Shown here: in pieces, positions 33,661 to 43,937 of the stretch
Layout of the letters: the number at the start of each line of letters is the position of its first letter
How positions within the stretch are numbered: the first letter of the stretch is position 1
Source of the DNA: Pontibacterium sinense
Lineage (GTDB): Bacteria > Pseudomonadota > Gammaproteobacteria > Pseudomonadales > Balneatricaceae
DNA length: 64,000 nucleotides
NCBI RefSeq assembly: GCF_015209595.1
Contig: NZ_JADEYS010000010.1
Coordinates: 1 to 64,000, forward strand
Direction: 5' to 3'
Position numbers and translations under genes: made by a program
The notes under the pieces: generated by a model
What the model saw: the letters and a program-made list of their open reading frames with translations, nothing else
What the model was told of the DNA's origin: nothing
Database searches by the model: none

Positions 33661-34680
33661 ATGAGAAAGGTATTCAAAACAGTTGTTGCTGGCATCGTAT
33701 TCTCAGCCAGTGTCAGCACGGCGTATGCGGAAACAAAACTGACTTTGTCTTCATGGTTACCACCCACGCATCCGGTGGTTAAAAACATGATTGTGCCTTG
33801 GACAGAGCAGGTCAAAGAAGTGACTGAGGGTCGTGTCACAGTCAATATTCTGGCGAAAGGTCTGGGGCATCCCAAAGTGCATTATGACATCGCGCGTGAT
33901 GGTCTGGCTGATATCACCTACAGCGTGCATGGCTACACACCGGGTCGTTTTGTGATGACAAAAGCGGTGGAACTGCCGTTTGGCGGCGACAGTGCAGAAG
34001 CGTTGTCCGTGGCTTACTGGCGGGTGCATCAGAAATACCTCTCAAAGGCGCGTGAGCACAAAGATACACAACTGCTGAGTGTCTTCACACACGGTCCGGG
34101 TTTGATCCACAACAGCCAGAAAACCGTGAACAACGTATCCGATCTGTCTGGCATGAAAATGCGCGTGGGCGGGGGGGTTGTGAATGATGTTGCCAGCTCT
34201 TTGAAAGCGGTACCGCTATTGAAGCCAGCCTCTAAAAGCTACGAGCTGCTGTCTCACGGTGTGGCCGACGGGACCTTGCTGCCGATGGAATCTGTGATGG
34301 GCTTCAAGATTCAGGATCTGGTGAAACACACCACGGTGGTGCCCGGTGGTTTGTACAACATCAGTTTCTTTCTGGTCATGAACCGTGATCGTTTCCGCGA
34401 CATTTCGAAAGAAGATCAGGACGCAATCATGCGTGTCTCCGGTGAAGCGTTTGCCAAGATGGCCGGCCGTGCCTGGGATGAGGCTGACAAAGCGGCATTG
34501 AGCGCACTGAAGGCGAATGGCAATGAAGTGATTGTGGCCGATGATGCGTTTATCGATTCGGTTAAACAGCGCACCGCTACATTGGAAGGTGAGTGGATCA
34601 AGGAAGCGAAGAAACGTGGCGTTGACGGTGCGGCTGCACTGAACGAACTGCGCCAGATCACTGCCAGCTATAACCAGTAA
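33661..34680 (+). CDS. dctP: TRAP transporter substrate-binding protein (DctP type)
   Basis: A 339-aa periplasmic binding protein. The signal peptide covers residues 1-22 (ASVSTAYA). The core motif LSGMKMRVGGGVVNDV contains the Arg that grips a substrate carboxylate. Members of this branch bind aromatic or other carboxylates. Inside an IAA/catechol cluster the likely ligand is indole-3-acetate or a related aromatic acid, but this is an inference. AAGAGAAAAGAAG precedes the ATG. Confidence 0.88.
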   Translation: MRKVFKTVVAGIVFSASVSTAYAETKLTLSSWLPPTHPVVKNMIVPWTEQVKEVTEGRVTVNILAKGLGHPKVHYDIARDGLADITYSVHGYTPGRFVMTKAVELPFGGDSAEALSVAYWRVHQKYLSKAREHKDTQLLSVFTHGPGLIHNSQKTVNNVSDLSGMKMRVGGGVVNDVASSLKAVPLLKPASKSYELLSHGVADGTLLPMESVMGFKIQDLVKHTTVVPGGLYNISFFLVMNRDRFRDISKEDQDAIMRVSGEAFAKMAGRAWDEADKAALSALKANGNEVIVADDAFIDSVKQRTATLEGEWIKEAKKRGVDGAAALNELRQITASYNQ

Positions 34681-34693
34681 CCGAGACCCGACT

Positions 34694-35245
34694 ATGAGTT
34701 TCATTGCATCTTTGTTTAAACCGAAGATGTGGGTCAGCTCGCTCGAATTCTTATTCGAGCGGGTGCTCGCCTACACCGCCGCATGCGTCATGTTTGTGAT
34801 GATGGCTGTCACGCTGGTGGATGTGGTGGGGCGGGATCTGTTTTCGGCGCCGCTTCCGGGTGGCTTCGAGATCACAGAGCTGTTACTCGCATCATTGATC
34901 TTTCTGGGTCTGCCCATGGTCACGGCTGAAAGTGCCCATGTGGATGTAGACCTGCTGGATTCAACCGTTCCGGCATTCCTTAAACCGCTGCAAAACATCC
35001 TGATCGGTGTGGTCAATATTGCCGCCTTTGGCATGTTGTCCTGGATGTTGTGGAAGTTTGCGATCCGTACCTACGAATACGAAGACACCACTGCCGTCTT
35101 GCAGATTCCGTACGCAGGTTTGGTGTTTCTGATGGCGATCTGCAGTTCGCTTTCGACGTTGGCACTGATCGTAATGCTGATCTTTAAGCGCGGCCAGAAG
35201 TTGTTTAGCAGCCACGGTGATGGCGCGCAAGGCAAGGTGGAGTAA
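34694..35245 (+). CDS. dctQ: TRAP transporter small permease (DctQ)
   Basis: A 183-aa membrane protein with four predicted helices, including AYTAACVMFVMMAVTLVDVVGRD and the ELLLASLIFLGLPMVT segment typical of DctQ. It pairs with DctM in the sodium-driven symporter. It starts 13 bp after dctP and ends 3 bp before dctM. Confidence 0.87.
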   Translation: MSFIASLFKPKMWVSSLEFLFERVLAYTAACVMFVMMAVTLVDVVGRDLFSAPLPGGFEITELLLASLIFLGLPMVTAESAHVDVDLLDSTVPAFLKPLQNILIGVVNIAAFGMLSWMLWKFAIRTYEYEDTTAVLQIPYAGLVFLMAICSSLSTLALIVMLIFKRGQKLFSSHGDGAQGKVE

Positions 35246-35248
35246 GGC

Positions 35249-36565
35249 ATGGAAATCAGTCTGATCGGCTTTGCCGTATTAATGATCTTTATTTTTGCCC
35301 GTGTGCCACTGGGTGTGGCGATGGGTGTCGTTGGAGTGTGTGGTTTTGCCTACGTGCAGGTTGAAGAGTTTGGTAACCCGCGTGGCTGGGACGCAGCGTT
35401 CAATATGATCTCTCAAGTCGCGTTTGAGACCGGCTTGTCCTACAGCCTCTCAGTGGTGCCGCTGTTTATCCTGATGGGTAACTTCATCACTGAGGCAGGG
35501 TTATCCAAACAGCTTTACCGCGCATCGAATGCCTTTCTGGGGCATTTCAAAGGGGGGTTAGCACTGGCGACGGTGGTGTCTTGCGGTGCTTTTTCCGCCG
35601 TGTGTGGCAGCTCAATGGCAACCGCTGCAACGATGTCGAAAGTGGCGATGCCATCAATGCGTAAATACAACTACTCCGATGGTCTGGCCAGTGGCTCGAT
35701 TGCTGCCGGGGGTACGTTGGGCATCCTGATTCCACCCAGTGTGATACTGGTGATCTACGGCATCATGACCGAAACGGATATCGGCAAGCTGTTTATCGCG
35801 GGTCTGTTGCCCGGTTTTATTGGCATTGTGCTCTATATGGCTGCGGTGTCCGTCACCGTGCATCTGAAACCGAAAGCGGGTCCGGCGGGTGTGAAATCCA
35901 CATGGGCGGAACGGCTGGAGGCGGTGAAGCATGTCTGGGCGATTTGTGGCCTGTTTATCGTCGTCATGGGCGGTATCTACAGCGGCATATTCACTCCGAC
36001 AGAAGCCGCCGGTATTGGCGCATCAGGTGCGTTCTTTATCGCCTTATTGCGTCGCAGCCTCACCTTCAAACGTCTGACCGATACCTTGGTCAGTGCGGTA
36101 CGTACCACTGCCATGCTGTTCTTCCTGGTGATCGGTGCGGTGCTGTTCTCCAACTTTATCAATCTGGCCGGTTTGCCTGATGCGCTGCGGGACATGGTGC
36201 TGGGTATGGATCTAAGTCCGGTGCTGGTGATTCTGGCGATTGTGGGGATCTATGTGCTGCTGGGCTGTGTGCTGGAAAGCATGTCGATGATCCTGCTAAC
36301 AGTGCCGGTATTTTATCCACTGGTGCAGGCAATGGGGTTTGATCTGATCTGGTTTGGCATCTTGGTGGTGGTTGTCACCGAAATCAGCCTGATCACACCG
36401 CCGGTGGGACTCAATGTATTTGTCCTGAAAACCGTATTGCCGGATGTGAAGTTGGCCACGATCTTCCGTGGGGTGACCCCGTTCTGGATCGCAGACATCG
36501 TGCGTCTGGTACTGATTGCGACGGTCCCAGCTATCTCTCTGGCGCTGCCCAATATGGTGGGGTGA
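35249..36565 (+). CDS. dctM: TRAP transporter large permease (DctM)
   Basis: A 438-aa integral membrane protein with about 12 helices. VCGSSMATAATMSKVAMP, GGTLGILIPPS and TPPVGLNVFVLK are family landmarks. It is the transport subunit of the TRAP system encoded with dctP and dctQ. A strong terminator follows, so the transporter genes end one transcription block. Confidence 0.92.
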   Translation: MEISLIGFAVLMIFIFARVPLGVAMGVVGVCGFAYVQVEEFGNPRGWDAAFNMISQVAFETGLSYSLSVVPLFILMGNFITEAGLSKQLYRASNAFLGHFKGGLALATVVSCGAFSAVCGSSMATAATMSKVAMPSMRKYNYSDGLASGSIAAGGTLGILIPPSVILVIYGIMTETDIGKLFIAGLLPGFIGIVLYMAAVSVTVHLKPKAGPAGVKSTWAERLEAVKHVWAICGLFIVVMGGIYSGIFTPTEAAGIGASGAFFIALLRRSLTFKRLTDTLVSAVRTTAMLFFLVIGAVLFSNFINLAGLPDALRDMVLGMDLSPVLVILAIVGIYVLLGCVLESMSMILLTVPVFYPLVQAMGFDLIWFGILVVVVTEISLITPPVGLNVFVLKTVLPDVKLATIFRGVTPFWIADIVRLVLIATVPAISLALPNMVG

Positions 36566-36579
36566 TTAACGCAGGAGTT

Positions 36580-36614
36580 CGCCCCTGACGATTCGGGTCG
36601 CAGGGGCGCTTTTT
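36580..36614 (+). terminator. Terminator after dctM
   Basis: CGCCCCTG (36580-36587) and CAGGGGCG (36601-36608) form a perfect 8-bp stem followed by CTTTTT. Confidence 0.85.
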
Positions 36615-36675
36615 AACGCAGAACGTTTTAACACTGAGCTTTTTAACATGAGCGATGTAAGGAAGGGCTGAATCA

Positions 36676-37167
36676 ATGATCCCGGAAATTAACACCATTT
36701 TGTACGCCTCTGATCTGGGAGAAAGTGCACGCCCGGCCTTTGTGCTGGCCGCCAAAGAGGCCTTTAAGCACAACGCGCAGATCACCTTTCTCAACGTGGT
36801 GGAGCCTGCCAGTGATGCGACGGAAGCTTTGCTCGACGGGTACATGAGTCATGGCTCGGTGCAGGAGATGCGCCAGAGTGGGATGAGCAAGCTGAAAGCG
36901 TTGATGGAAAGCCGGATCGAGCAGTTTTATGACGAAGAGTTGCAGAACCGTTTGCCCCTGCAACACCGTCCATTGGCACGGATTGAGGAAGGTCCGGCAG
37001 CGGAAACCATTATTCAGGTGGCTGATGAACTGAATGTCGATCTGATTGTGATGGGTACCCGCACCCGCACTCATTCGGCGCTGGGCCGGTTTTTTGTCGG
37101 CTCCACTGCGCAAAGTGTGCTGCAGCTGTGTGATCGCCCGATGTTGATCGTGCCACTGAAATCGTAA
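36676..37167 (+). CDS. Universal stress protein (UspA family)
   Basis: A 163-aa single Usp domain. It begins INTILYASDLGESARPAF and ends with MGTRTRTHSALGRFFVGSTAQSVL, close to the ATP-binding G-x2-G-x9-G(S/T) pattern, though the first glycine spacing is altered. Its role in the cluster is unknown, perhaps protection against aromatic or redox stress. It lies 6 bp from the ferredoxin gene. Confidence 0.85.
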   Translation: MIPEINTILYASDLGESARPAFVLAAKEAFKHNAQITFLNVVEPASDATEALLDGYMSHGSVQEMRQSGMSKLKALMESRIEQFYDEELQNRLPLQHRPLARIEEGPAAETIIQVADELNVDLIVMGTRTRTHSALGRFFVGSTAQSVLQLCDRPMLIVPLKS

Positions 37168-37172
37168 CCACC

Positions 37173-37511
37173 ATGACGGCAACGGATCACCGAATACAAG
37201 TGAAAAATCGCGAGGCTGAGTTCCACTGCCCGGCAGATAAAACCTTGCTGGTGGGGATGGAGCAGCAGCTGACAAAAGCCCTTGATGTGGGCTGTCGCGG
37301 TGGCGGTTGTGGAGTGTGCAAGATCCGCGTCCTGAGCGGTGAGTATGAGCGGAAACGGATGAGTCGCGCTCATATCTCAGAACAGGAAGAAAAAGACGGT
37401 TTGGCGTTGGCGTGCCGGATTTTTCCCCGCAGTGATCTCTGTATTGAGGCGATCCCTGCACTGGAAATATCAGGCCACGACTGTGAGACCGATAAGAAAA
37501 ACGAGTGCTGA
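37173..37511 (+). CDS. XylT-like 2Fe-2S ferredoxin
   Basis: A 112-aa plant-type ferredoxin with CRGGGCGVCK and a distant Cys in ALACR as cluster ligands. Placement just before the extradiol dioxygenase matches XylT-type ferredoxins, which re-reduce the active-site iron of catechol 2,3-dioxygenase after oxidation. Spacing to the dioxygenase gene is 37 bp. The tail after residue 95 (HDCETDKKNEC) is Cys-containing and unusual. Confidence 0.82.
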   Translation: MTATDHRIQVKNREAEFHCPADKTLLVGMEQQLTKALDVGCRGGGCGVCKIRVLSGEYERKRMSRAHISEQEEKDGLALACRIFPRSDLCIEAIPALEISGHDCETDKKNEC

Positions 37512-37548
37512 TCAATCCTGACAATAAGAAAGTAAAGAGGATAAGAAG

Positions 37549-38472
37549 ATGAGAAAAGGCGTCATTCGTCCCGGTCATGTCCAGATTCGTGTGCTGGATA
37601 TTACAGAAGCACTGGCCCATTACCGTGATCTGCTGGGGCTGATCGAAGTAGAAACGGACTCTCAAGGCCGGGTCTATCTGAAGGGCTGGACCGAAGTGGA
37701 TAAGTTCTCGGTGGTGCTGCGTGAAGCAGATGTGCCGGGTATGGATTTCATGGGTTACAAAGTGCTGAACAGTGATGTGTTGGGCCAGCTGGAAGAAGAT
37801 CTGAAAGCTTACGGTTGTGAGGTGGAAGAGATTCCGGCGGGTGAGTTAAACGGTTGTGGCCGTCGTATCCGTTTCGCTGCGCCAACAGGGCATCAGTTCG
37901 AACTTTATGCGGAGAAAGAACAGACCGGAAAATGGGGTCTGTCCAAGGTGAACCCGGAAGCCTGGCCACGCGACCTGAAAGGGATGAAAGCCACCCGTTT
38001 TGACCACTGTTTGCTGTACGGACCGAACGTTGAAGCAACCTATGAGTTGTTCCGTGATGTTCTGGGTTTTGATCTGGCTGAGCAGGTGATCGATCCGGAA
38101 GGCAATCGTGCGGCGGCGTTTTTAACCGCCAGCATGAAAGCCCATGATGTGGCATTCATCGAATGTCCTGAACCCGGCAAGTTCCACCATGCGTCCTTCT
38201 TCCTTGAAACCTGGGAAGACGTGCTGCGCGCGGCCGATCTGATCTCCATGACCGATACCTCTATCGATATTGGCCCGACTCGTCACGGCCTGACCCACGG
38301 TAAAACCATCTACTTCTTCGACCCATCCGGCAACCGCAACGAAGTGTTCTGTGGTGGTGATTATCACTATCCGGATCACGAGCCGGTGACCTGGAAAGCC
38401 GAAGACTTAGGTAAAGCGATCTTCTATCACGATCGTGTACTGAACGAACGCTTCCTGACCGTACTGACCTAA
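37549..38472 (+). CDS. xylE: Catechol 2,3-dioxygenase
   Basis: A 307-aa extradiol dioxygenase, the same length as XylE. Iron ligands fall at H153 (FDHCLLYG), H214 (KFHHASF) and E265 (NRNEVFCGG), exactly the XylE positions. It cleaves catechol to 2-hydroxymuconic semialdehyde. This is the step that joins the iac branch, which yields catechol, to the meta pathway encoded downstream. AGAGGATAAGAAG precedes the ATG. Confidence 0.95.
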   Translation: MRKGVIRPGHVQIRVLDITEALAHYRDLLGLIEVETDSQGRVYLKGWTEVDKFSVVLREADVPGMDFMGYKVLNSDVLGQLEEDLKAYGCEVEEIPAGELNGCGRRIRFAAPTGHQFELYAEKEQTGKWGLSKVNPEAWPRDLKGMKATRFDHCLLYGPNVEATYELFRDVLGFDLAEQVIDPEGNRAAAFLTASMKAHDVAFIECPEPGKFHHASFFLETWEDVLRAADLISMTDTSIDIGPTRHGLTHGKTIYFFDPSGNRNEVFCGGDYHYPDHEPVTWKAEDLGKAIFYHDRVLNERFLTVLT

Positions 38473-38481
38473 GCAGGCGGT

Positions 38482-38512
38482 ATGCCCGGCAGACCCTGTC
38501 GGGCATTTGAAA
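38482..38512 (+). terminator. Hairpin after the catechol dioxygenase
   Basis: ATGCCCG (38482-38488) and CGGGCAT (38500-38506) form a 7-bp stem followed by TTGAAA. The T run is short, so it may be an attenuator or mRNA 3' end rather than a full terminator. Confidence 0.45.
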
Positions 38513-38545
38513 CCCACGGAATTAGCCATCTTCCCGAGACACAAC

Positions 38546-40006
38546 ATGAAAGAATTTAAGAATTTTATTAACGGTGAATTCGTTACCACTGAAAGCGGAA
38601 AAACTTTCGAAAACCGCAACCCGGTGGATAACAGCCTGATTGGAATGGTGCATGAAGCCGGTCAGCCGGAAGTGGCGGCGGCCGTGGCAGCAGCAAAAGC
38701 GGCGATGAAAGGGCCTTGGGGCAAGATGACCCAGGCCGAGCGTATCAAGTTGCTGGATAAAGTTGCCAACCGCATCAACGAGCGTTTCGACGAATTCCTT
38801 GATGCTGAATGCAAAGACACCGGCAAACCGCACAAGATTGCCTCACACATCGATATTCCGCGAGGCGCAGCCAACTTTAAAGCCTTTTCCGAGACATTGG
38901 CGAACCATCCAACCGAAGCCTTCAAGCTGGATACCCCTGACGGCAAAAGTGCACTGAACTACGGTCACCGCACGCCTAAAGGTGTGATCGCGGTGATCAG
39001 TCCGTGGAACCTGCCCCTGTTGTTGATGACCTGGAAAGTCGGTCCGGCAATGGCCTGTGGTAACACCGTCGTGGTGAAGCCGTCCGAAGAAACACCTGCC
39101 ACCACCACCTTGCTCGGTGAAGTGATGAACGAATGTGGTGTGCCAAAAGGTGTGTACAACGTCGTACACGGTTTTGGACCCGATTCCGCGGGTGCTTACC
39201 TGACCGAACACCCTGATGTAAACGCCATTACCTTCACCGGCGAAACCCGTACCGGCGAGATCATCATGCGGGCTGCATCCGTGGGCTTACGCAACATCTC
39301 TCTGGAATGTGGCGGCAAGAACCCGGGCATTGTGTTTGCTGATTGCGATATGGATAAAGCGATCGAAGGCACCATGCGTTCAGCCTTTGTGAACTGTGGG
39401 CAGGTTTGTCTGGGCACCGAACGTGTCTACGTGGAACGTCCGGTTTTCGAAGAGTTTGTACAGCGCCTGAAAGAGGGCGTGGAGCAGCTCAAGCTGGGGC
39501 GTCCGGAAGATGCCAGCGTCGACTTTGGTCCGCTGGTCAGTCAGGAACATAAGGAAAAAGTGCTTTCTTACTACCGTCTGGCGGTAGAAGAGGGTGCCAA
39601 TGTGGTGATCGGTGGCGGTGTTCCTGAAATGGGCGACGATCTGAATGCGGGTGCCTGGGTAGAACCGACCATCTGGACCGGTCTGGCGGACGATGCCCGT
39701 GTGGTGAATGAAGAGATCTTTGGTCCGTGCTGCCATATCCGTCCATTCGATACGGAAGAAGAAGCGATTGAGCTGGCAAATGATACCAAGTACGGCCTGT
39801 CTGCGGCGATCTGGACCGAGAACGCGTCCCGCGCCTGCCGTGTAGCCGAGTCACTGGATGTGGGCATCGCGTGGGTGAACAGCTGGTTCCTGCGAGATCT
39901 GCGTACCGCGTTCGGGGGGGCGAAAGAGTCCGGTATTGGCCGCGAAGGTGGCGTGCATGGGCTGGAGTTCTATACCGAGCTTAAAAACGTCTGCCTCAAA
40001 CTTTGA
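38546..40006 (+). CDS. xylG: 2-hydroxymuconic semialdehyde dehydrogenase
   Basis: A 486-aa aldehyde dehydrogenase. VISPWNLPLLLMTWK, FTGETRTG, LECGGKNPGIVF (general base Glu) and NCGQVCLGTERV (catalytic Cys) are in order. It oxidises the ring-cleavage product to 2-hydroxymuconate. No hydrolase of the XylF/DmpD type is present, so the cluster uses only the dehydrogenase branch. The ATG at 38546 fits the family start; an earlier ATG at 38507 adds unrelated residues. Confidence 0.93.
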   Translation: MKEFKNFINGEFVTTESGKTFENRNPVDNSLIGMVHEAGQPEVAAAVAAAKAAMKGPWGKMTQAERIKLLDKVANRINERFDEFLDAECKDTGKPHKIASHIDIPRGAANFKAFSETLANHPTEAFKLDTPDGKSALNYGHRTPKGVIAVISPWNLPLLLMTWKVGPAMACGNTVVVKPSEETPATTTLLGEVMNECGVPKGVYNVVHGFGPDSAGAYLTEHPDVNAITFTGETRTGEIIMRAASVGLRNISLECGGKNPGIVFADCDMDKAIEGTMRSAFVNCGQVCLGTERVYVERPVFEEFVQRLKEGVEQLKLGRPEDASVDFGPLVSQEHKEKVLSYYRLAVEEGANVVIGGGVPEMGDDLNAGAWVEPTIWTGLADDARVVNEEIFGPCCHIRPFDTEEEAIELANDTKYGLSAAIWTENASRACRVAESLDVGIAWVNSWFLRDLRTAFGGAKESGIGREGGVHGLEFYTELKNVCLKL

Positions 40007-40122
40007 GATTGTCTTTTGATCCGGCGCTGCGTTGCGAGTCTTCCTGCGCGTGCTCATTAACTGGCGTTAACTCCGCTGCTCGTCAGCCTCGCGCCTTGCT
40101 CCGAAGCAAAATCCAAGACTCA
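40005..40122. repeat. Long imperfect palindrome (second intergenic repeat)
   Basis: A 118-bp palindrome overlapping the xylG stop, centred on ATTAAC-TGG-CGTTAACT at about 40056-40070. Outer arms are GAGATTGTCTTTTGATCC and the inverse near 40105-40122. Its plan is like the repeat at 32221-32346: similar length, a TTAAC/GTTAA centre with TGCTCATT nearby. Both look like one family of intergenic elements. Confidence 0.55.
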
Positions 40123-40199
40123 AGTACGTGGGCAAACCACCTCTGTCGCGCAGCAGTCAGTTCCTTGGACGACCAGCTGCATAAACGGAAAAGAGAAGA

Positions 40200-40988
40200 A
40201 TGATGAATAAAGAACAGATTATCCAATGCGGTGACGAGCTGTTTGAGGCGATGTGCAACCGCAGCACCTTGCGTCCATTCACCGAACGTTACGAAGACAT
40301 CACGATTGAGGATGCTTACCACATCTCCCTGCGTATGGTGGAGCGCCGCGTAGCGGCAGGTGAACGCATCATCGGTAAAAAGATCGGTGTGACCTCCAAA
40401 GCGGTGCAGAACATGCTGAATGTGCACCAGCCGGATTTTGGTTTTCTGACCGACCGTATGGCCTTTTCTGAAGGCCAGGAGATGCCGATCAGCGAGCAGC
40501 TGATGCAGCCAAAAGCGGAAGGTGAGATCGCGTTCATCCTAAAGAAAGACCTGATGGGGCCCGGTGTGACCAACGCGGATGTGCTGGCCGCAACCGATTG
40601 TGTCATTCCGTGTTTTGAAGTGGTCGATTCCCGTATCGAAAACTGGCAGATCAAAATCGAAGATACCGTGGCAGATAACGCGTCGTGCGGCCTCTTTATT
40701 CTGGGCGACAAAGCAGTTGATCCGCGCAAAGTGGATCTGGCGACCTGCGGCATGGTGGTGGAGAAGAACGGTTCCATCATTTCGACGGGCGCAGGGGCGG
40801 CAGCGTTGGGCAGCCCGGTGAACTGTGTGGCCTGGCTGGCGAATACGTTGGGTCAGTTTGGTATCCCGCTGAAAGCCGGTGAAGTGATCTTGTCCGGTTC
40901 GTTGGTACCACTGGAGCCGGTTCAGGCCGGTGACTACATGTCTGTCTCTATCGGCGGTATTGGTTCCGCGTCTGTGAAGTTTGTTTGA
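40200..40988 (+). CDS. dmpE: 2-oxopent-4-enoate (2-hydroxypentadienoate) hydratase
   Basis: A 262-aa member of the hydratase/decarboxylase family. [22 protein letters not shown] and [12 protein letters not shown] with [13 protein letters not shown] are typical, with acidic metal-binding residues. It adds water to 2-hydroxypenta-2,4-dienoate to give 4-hydroxy-2-oxovalerate. It is paralogous to the decarboxylase at 42966. Two adjacent ATGs (40200, 40203) are possible starts after AGAGAAGA. Ends 10 bp before the dehydrogenase start. Confidence 0.92.
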   Translation: MMNKEQIIQCGDELFEAMCNRSTLRPFTERYEDITIEDAYHISLRMVERRVAAGERIIGKKIGVTSKAVQNMLNVHQPDFGFLTDRMAFSEGQEMPISEQLMQPKAEGEIAFILKKDLMGPGVTNADVLAATDCVIPCFEVVDSRIENWQIKIEDTVADNASCGLFILGDKAVDPRKVDLATCGMVVEKNGSIISTGAGAAALGSPVNCVAWLANTLGQFGIPLKAGEVILSGSLVPLEPVQAGDYMSVSIGGIGSASVKFV

Positions 40989-40998
40989 GGGAAATACG

Positions 40999-41910
40999 AT
41001 GAGTAAAAAACTCAAAGCCGCAATTATCGGACCGGGCAATATCGGCACCGATCTGCTGATCAAGATGTTCCGCTCCGAGTGGATTGAACCCGTTTGGATG
41101 GTGGGTATCGACCCAGAATCTGATGGCCTGAAACGTGCTCAGGAGATGGGTATTAAAACCACCGCCGAAGGTGTGGATGGTTTGCTGCCCCACGTGATCG
41201 AAGACGATATCCGTGTCGCCTTTGATGCGACTTCTGCTTACGTCCATGCAGAGAACAGCCGCAAGCTGAACGAGCTGGGCGTGATCATGATCGATCTGAC
41301 CCCTGCGGCTATTGGCCCGTTCTGCGTACCGCCGGTGAATCTGGCTGAGCACGCCCAGAATCTGGAGATGAACGTCAATATGGTGACCTGTGGTGGTCAG
41401 GCGACCATCCCAATGGTGGCCGCTGTATCTCAGGTTCAGGGCGTGGAATACGGCGAGATTATCGCAACGGTTTCTTCCCGCTCAGCCGGTCCCGGTACGC
41501 GTAAGAACATCGATGAATTCACCCGCACCACGGCCGGCGCCGTAGAGAAAGTGGGCGGCGCAGACAAAGGCAAGGCAATCATCATTATCAACCCGGCTGA
41601 GCCACCGCTGATCATGCGTGACACCGTGCACTGCCTGACCAATGAGACACCGAACGAAGCCGCGATCACCGAATCCGTCCACGCGATGGTGAAAGAGGTG
41701 CAGAAATACGTACCGGGTTATCGCCTGGTCAACGGCCCGGTGTTCGATGGCAACCGTGTCTCCATGTTTATGGAAGTGGAAGGTCTGGGTGACTACCTGC
41801 CGAAATATGCGGGCAATCTGGACATCATGACAGCGGCCGGTTTGCGCACCGCTGAGATGTTTTCCGAAGAAGCGGCGAACGGTTCCATTACCCTGCCCAA
41901 TCGCGGTTAA
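40999..41910 (+). CDS. dmpF: Acetaldehyde dehydrogenase (acylating)
   Basis: A 303-aa CoA-acylating acetaldehyde dehydrogenase. [12 protein letters not shown] is the NAD site and [14 protein letters not shown] carries the catalytic Cys. It forms a channelling complex with the aldolase encoded next and converts acetaldehyde to acetyl-CoA. The ATG at 40999 has GAGGGA upstream; an in-frame ATG 18 bp earlier overlaps dmpE. Confidence 0.95.
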   Translation: MSKKLKAAIIGPGNIGTDLLIKMFRSEWIEPVWMVGIDPESDGLKRAQEMGIKTTAEGVDGLLPHVIEDDIRVAFDATSAYVHAENSRKLNELGVIMIDLTPAAIGPFCVPPVNLAEHAQNLEMNVNMVTCGGQATIPMVAAVSQVQGVEYGEIIATVSSRSAGPGTRKNIDEFTRTTAGAVEKVGGADKGKAIIIINPAEPPLIMRDTVHCLTNETPNEAAITESVHAMVKEVQKYVPGYRLVNGPVFDGNRVSMFMEVEGLGDYLPKYAGNLDIMTAAGLRTAEMFSEEAANGSITLPNRG

Positions 41911-41925
41911 GCGGAGGATAACGCT

Positions 41926-42966
41926 ATGAATTTGAAAGATAAAAAAGTCATCCTTCACGACATGAGCCTGCGTGACGGCATGCACGCCAAACGTCACCAG
42001 ATCTCACTGGATCAGATGGTGGATGTGGCGACCGGTTTGGATGAAGCCGGTATGCCACTGATCGAAGTCACCCACGGTGACGGTCTCGGTGGCACCTCGG
42101 TGAACTACGGTTTTCCGGCGCACAGCGACGAAGAGTACCTGGGTGCGGTTATTCCGAAGATGAAAAACGCCAAGGTCTCTGCGCTGCTGTTGCCGGGGAT
42201 CGGAACCGTTGATCACCTGCGCATGGCAAAAGATCTGGGCGTCAACACCATCCGTGTCGCAACCCACTGCACCGAAGCCGATGTCTCCGAACAGCACATT
42301 GGCTTAGCCGCCAAGCTGGAGATGGATACCGTCGGTTTCCTGATGATGGCGCATATGGCCACCCCGGAGAAGATTCTGGAGCAGGCCCGCCTGATGGAAT
42401 CCTACGGTGCGAACTGCATCTACTGCACCGATTCCGCCGGTTACATGCTGCCGGATGAAGTGACCGAAAAGATCGGTCTATTGCGGGCTGAGCTGAATCC
42501 TAATACTCAGATCGGTTTCCACGGTCACCACAACATGGGCATGGCGATTGCCAACTCACTGGCCGCAGTAGATGCCGGTGCGTTCCGTATCGATGGCTCG
42601 GTTGCTGGCTTAGGTGCAGGTGCCGGTAACACGCCGCTGGAAGTCTTTGTGGCGGTGCTGGAGCGCATGCAGGCGGATCACGGCATTGATCTGTACAAGA
42701 TCATGGATGTGGCCGAAGACCGGGTGGTGCCATTTATGGATCAGCCGATCCGGGTGGATCGCGATGCGCTGACACTGGGTTACGCCGGGGTGTACTCCTC
42801 CTTCTTGCTCTTCGCACAACGTGCTGAAGCTAAATACGGCGTCACTGCACGTGATCTGCTGGTTGAACTGGGCCGTCGCGGCACAGTCGGTGGACAGGAA
42901 GACATGATCGAAGACCTCGCGCTGACGATGTCTCAAGAACGAGCTAAAGAGAAAGGGCTGAACTGA
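41926..42966 (+). CDS. dmpG: 4-hydroxy-2-oxovalerate aldolase
   Basis: A 346-aa class II aldolase of the DmpG type. [18 protein letters not shown] holds the metal-binding Asp and catalytic Arg, [11 protein letters not shown] holds the metal His pair. It cleaves 4-hydroxy-2-oxovalerate to pyruvate and acetaldehyde. Its TGA overlaps the ATG of the decarboxylase gene by one base. Confidence 0.95.
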   Translation: MNLKDKKVILHDMSLRDGMHAKRHQISLDQMVDVATGLDEAGMPLIEVTHGDGLGGTSVNYGFPAHSDEEYLGAVIPKMKNAKVSALLLPGIGTVDHLRMAKDLGVNTIRVATHCTEADVSEQHIGLAAKLEMDTVGFLMMAHMATPEKILEQARLMESYGANCIYCTDSAGYMLPDEVTEKIGLLRAELNPNTQIGFHGHHNMGMAIANSLAAVDAGAFRIDGSVAGLGAGAGNTPLEVFVAVLERMQADHGIDLYKIMDVAEDRVVPFMDQPIRVDRDALTLGYAGVYSSFLLFAQRAEAKYGVTARDLLVELGRRGTVGGQEDMIEDLALTMSQERAKEKGLN

Positions 42967-43772
42967 TGGCTGATGTTAAAGGCAATAAGCTGACTCAATC
43001 ACAAATTGAAGAACTGGCGATCCATCTGGAAAACGCAGAACTGGAAGCGTACGAAGTCACCAAAATCACGGACGACTTCCCGGATATGACCTATGACGAT
43101 GCATTTGATATCCAGTGGGAAATCCGCCGTCGTAAAGAAGCACGCGGCAACAAAATCGTCGGCATGAAAATGGGCCTGACCTCCTGGGCCAAGATGTCCC
43201 AGATGGGCGTTGAGCATCCATGTTACGGCTTTCTGGCGGATTACTTCTCGGTCCCTGAAGGCGGAGACATCAAACATGATGAGTTGATCCACCCGAAGAT
43301 CGAGGCGGAACTGGCGTTTGTGACTAAAGCACCGCTGAAAGGTCCGGGTGTGCATATCGGTGATGTGCTGCGGGCGACTGATTTTGTGATGCCTGCCGTC
43401 GAAGTGATTGATTCCCGATACAAAGACTTCAAGTTCGATCTGAAAAGCGTGATTGCTGACAACTCCTCCTCCACCCGTTTTGTGACCGGCGGTCGTATGG
43501 CGGATGTGGCCGATCTGGATCTGAAAAATCTGGGTGTAGTGATGGAGATCAACGGTGAAGTTGTTGAAGTGGGTGCGGGTGCTGCGGTGCTGGGTCATCC
43601 GGCCGCGTCAGTTGCCATGCTGGCCAATATGTTGGGCGAGCGCGGTGAAGAGCTGCCAGCCGGTTCCTTTGTGATGATCGGTGCAATTACCGCTGCCGTG
43701 CAGGTAAACAAAGGGGACTCTTTCTGCGTGCGCTATCAGGATCTGGGCACGATCAGCGGCAAATTTGTTTAA
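42966..43772 (+). CDS. dmpH: 4-oxalocrotonate decarboxylase
   Basis: A 268-aa metal-dependent decarboxylase, paralogue of DmpE. NKIVGMKMGLTSWAKMSQMGV, KIEAELAFVTKAPL and MPAVEVIDSRYKDFKF fit the family. It removes CO2 from 2-oxo-3-hexenedioate and works in a complex with the hydratase. A compound palindrome follows its stop. Confidence 0.93.
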   Translation: MADVKGNKLTQSQIEELAIHLENAELEAYEVTKITDDFPDMTYDDAFDIQWEIRRRKEARGNKIVGMKMGLTSWAKMSQMGVEHPCYGFLADYFSVPEGGDIKHDELIHPKIEAELAFVTKAPLKGPGVHIGDVLRATDFVMPAVEVIDSRYKDFKFDLKSVIADNSSSTRFVTGGRMADVADLDLKNLGVVMEINGEVVEVGAGAAVLGHPAASVAMLANMLGERGEELPAGSFVMIGAITAAVQVNKGDSFCVRYQDLGTISGKFV

Positions 43773-43799
43773 GTCGTTTATCTCAGCGGCGAAATAAAA

Positions 43800-43892
43800 C
43801 GCTGTCCGCATTCCCACGCGGGAGCGTGGGAACGAGGTGGATCTGAAAATTTGCTCTGGTTCCCACGGTCCTCCGTGGGAACCCATACAGCG
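43800..43892. repeat. REP-like double palindrome
   Basis: TTCCCACGCG with CGTGGGAA (43811-43832) and GTTCCCACGG with CCGTGGGAAC (43859-43882) are two related hairpins, enclosed by CGCTGT (43800) and ACAGCG (to 43892). This 'TTCCCACG' pattern is common in gammaproteobacterial REP-type elements. It separates dmpH from the tautomerase genes. Confidence 0.8.
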
Positions 43893-43937
43893 GGATCAGT
43901 TACCTCCTGGTGAGAGAAAGACTGTTTAGGAGTATTT

